Shown: positions 11,025 to 12,232 of the stretch, in pieces | Layout of the letters: each line of letters starts with the position of its first letter | Numbering within the stretch: position 1 is the first letter of the stretch | Assembly: GCA_035638775.1 (NCBI GenBank) | Contig: DASQZJ010000030.1 | Location: 1 to 12,232 of the forward strand | Source of the DNA: DASQZJ01 sp035638775 | Lineage (GTDB): Bacteria > Pseudomonadota > Gammaproteobacteria > UBA5335 > SLRW01 | Direction: 5' to 3' | DNA length: 12,232 nucleotides | The notes under the pieces: generated by a model | The model's database searches: none | The model's input: the letters and a program-made list of their open reading frames with translations, nothing else | What the model was told of the DNA's origin: nothing | Position numbers and translations under genes: made by a program

Positions 11025-12232
11025 GTGGCTGACTACAAACACACGCTCAACCTGCCGAAGACCGGGTTCCCGATGCGCGCCAACCTCGCGCGGCGTGAGC
11101 CGGACATGTTGCGCCGGTGGGAGGAGAACCACATCTACCAGCGGATCCGCGAGGCCCGCGCGGGGGCGCCGCGCTTCCTGCTGCCGGACGGGCCGCCGTA
11201 CGCCAACGGCGACATCCACCTCGGCCACGCGGTCAACAAGATCCTCAAGGACATCATCGTCAAGTCGCAGAGCATGAGCGGCTTCGACGCTCCCTACGTC
11301 CCGGGATGGGACTGCCACGGCCTGCCGATCGAACTGATGGTCGAGCGGCGACTGGGGAAGGCCGCCCCGGAAGGCGATGCCCGGGGCGGCGTGGACGCCC
11401 GGCAATTTCGCCAGGCCTGCCGCGAGTACGCCCGCGAGCAGGTCGAGAACCAGTCCCGGGACTTCCGTCGGCTGGGCGTTCTGGGCGACTGGGCGCATCC
11501 GTACCTGAGCATGGATCCCCGCTTCGAGGCGGACGAGATCCGCGCTTTCGGCCGGATCGTGGAGAACGGCCACCTGCACCGCGGCTTCAAGCCGGTGCAC
11601 TGGTGCATCGACTGCGGCTCGGCGCTGGCAGAGGCCGAGGTCGAGTACGATGACAAGACTTCCACCGCGGTGGACGTGCGCTTCCTCGCGGTCGACCGGG
11701 ACGCCTTCCTGGCCGCCTGCGGTGTCGCCGACGCGGGTGATGGCCCGGTGTCCGTGCCGATCTGGACCACCACCCCGTGGACACTGCCGGGCAACCGCGC
11801 CGTGGCGCTGCACCCGGAGCTGGAATACGTCCTGATCGAGGTCGATCTCGGTCGCGGACGGGAGTACCTGCTGGTGGCGGCGGAGCTGCTGGAGGCGGTG
11901 GCCGACCGCTACGGCATGGCCTCGCAGCGGGTGGTTGCGCGCTGCCCCGGCGCAGCCCTGGAAGGACTGCTGCTGCGGCACCCGTTCGACGACCGCCAGG
12001 TTCCCGTGGTACTCGGGCGGCACGTGACCACGGAGGCCGGCACGGGGGCGGTGCACACCGCGCCGGGACACGGCGAGGACGACTACCTGACGGGCCGCGA
12101 GTACGGCCTGGAGGTCTACAGCCCGGTCGGCCCGGACGGACGCTTCGTGGCGGGCACGCCGCGCTTCGCCGGGGAGTCCGTGCGCGAGGTCGACGCGCAC
12201 GTGGTCCGGGTGCTGGAGGAGACCGGGACCCT
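11025..12232 (+). CDS. ileS: Isoleucyl-tRNA synthetase, N-terminal part
   Basis: The enzyme charges tRNA-Ile and edits mischarged valine. About 402 codons are present; the frame runs off the window, so the KMSKS loop and anticodon-binding region are missing (the family is about 930 aa). The start is GTG 11025, with GGGA about five bases upstream; it gives the family N-terminus '(M)ADYKHTLNLPKTGFPMR'. The catalytic class I signature is HLGH (65-68) in 'DGPPYANGDIHLGHAVNKIL', followed by 'PYVPGWDCHGLPIE' (90-103). 'KPVHWCIDCGSALAEAEVEY' (189-208) carries one CxxC pair of this class. The CP1 editing domain shows 'WTTTPWTLPGNRAV' (247-260) and 'GTGAVHTAPGHGEDDY' (339-354). It lies 21 bp downstream of ribF and shares its promoter. 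In related genomes lspA follows. Confidence 0.97.
   Translation, partial: MADYKHTLNLPKTGFPMRANLARREPDMLRRWEENHIYQRIREARAGAPRFLLPDGPPYANGDIHLGHAVNKILKDIIVKSQSMSGFDAPYVPGWDCHGLPIELMVERRLGKAAPEGDARGGVDARQFRQACREYAREQVENQSRDFRRLGVLGDWAHPYLSMDPRFEADEIRAFGRIVENGHLHRGFKPVHWCIDCGSALAEAEVEYDDKTSTAVDVRFLAVDRDAFLAACGVADAGDGPVSVPIWTTTPWTLPGNRAVALHPELEYVLIEVDLGRGREYLLVAAELLEAVADRYGMASQRVVARCPGAALEGLLLRHPFDDRQVPVVLGRHVTTEAGTGAVHTAPGHGEDDYLTGREYGLEVYSPVGPDGRFVAGTPRFAGESVREVDAHVVRVLEETGT

Noticed and set aside
8142..12200. Minus-strand open frame of 1352 codons across murJ, ribF and ileS
   Set aside because: It is antisense to three certain genes, Gln/His/Ala/Arg/Pro-rich, without domains or a ribosome-binding site, and its end translates the intergenic repeat. 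Long antisense frames are expected in very GC-rich genes.

Overview
The window looks like chromosomal DNA from a GC-rich gammaproteobacterium. The gene order ispB | rplU-rpmA-obgE-proB | rpsT | murJ-ribF-ileS is the classic gammaproteobacterial core arrangement, and the proteins resemble their E. coli counterparts closely (IspB 322 aa, S20 beginning with UUG, MurJ arginines at matching positions). High GC, a sigma-54-type pilin promoter, perfect FNR-type boxes and an intergenic telomere-like GGTTTTAGG repeat would suit the Chromatiales/Ectothiorhodospiraceae. That placement is an inference, not a demonstration.

Region 1 (1-2460) is the accessory part. It starts with the 5' end of a lipoprotein gene on the minus strand. 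A GC-rich spacer of about 535 bp with inverted repeats follows, then a MerR-family regulator. Downstream of merR is a compact unit that no protein gene explains: a perfect FNR/Anr-type box (1647-1660), a well-placed -10 element, and an 83-nt transcript predicted to have a 5' stem-loop, a single-stranded CU-rich stretch containing CCUCCUU (the anti-Shine-Dalgarno sequence) and a strong intrinsic terminator. I read this as an oxygen-responsive small RNA. Twenty-two bases past its terminator a second perfect CRP/FNR-type dyad (1800-1813) precedes a 'host attachment' (baeRF-like) gene.

Region 2 (2461-3295) holds a type IV pilin gene on the minus strand. It has a near-consensus sigma-54 promoter and, about 145 bp upstream of the predicted start of transcription, a cluster of GTGAC/GTCAC dyads that could bind an enhancer-binding protein. 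A tRNA-Pro(CGG) gene follows.

Region 3 (3307-7991) is housekeeping. ispB (isoprenoid quinone side chain) is divergent from rplU-rpmA (ribosomal proteins L21 and L27), and both sides have good sigma-70 promoters. A terminator separates rpmA from obgE-proB (ribosome-assembly GTPase and glutamate 5-kinase, overlapping by 4 bp). rpsT (S20) converges from the minus strand. L21 is unusual: it carries a tail of about 100 residues rich in Ala/Ser/Gly/Lys.

Region 4 (7992-12232) begins with a 161-bp intergenic element bounded by 23-nt telomere-like inverted repeats and flanked by a strong hairpin. Then come murJ (lipid II flippase), ribF (FAD synthesis; its perfect TATAAT lies in the loop of a hairpin) and the first ~402 codons of ileS (isoleucyl-tRNA synthetase), which runs off the window. 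The core genes supply translation, cell wall and cofactor functions. The regulatory novelty is concentrated in 1640-1850 and 2960-3115.
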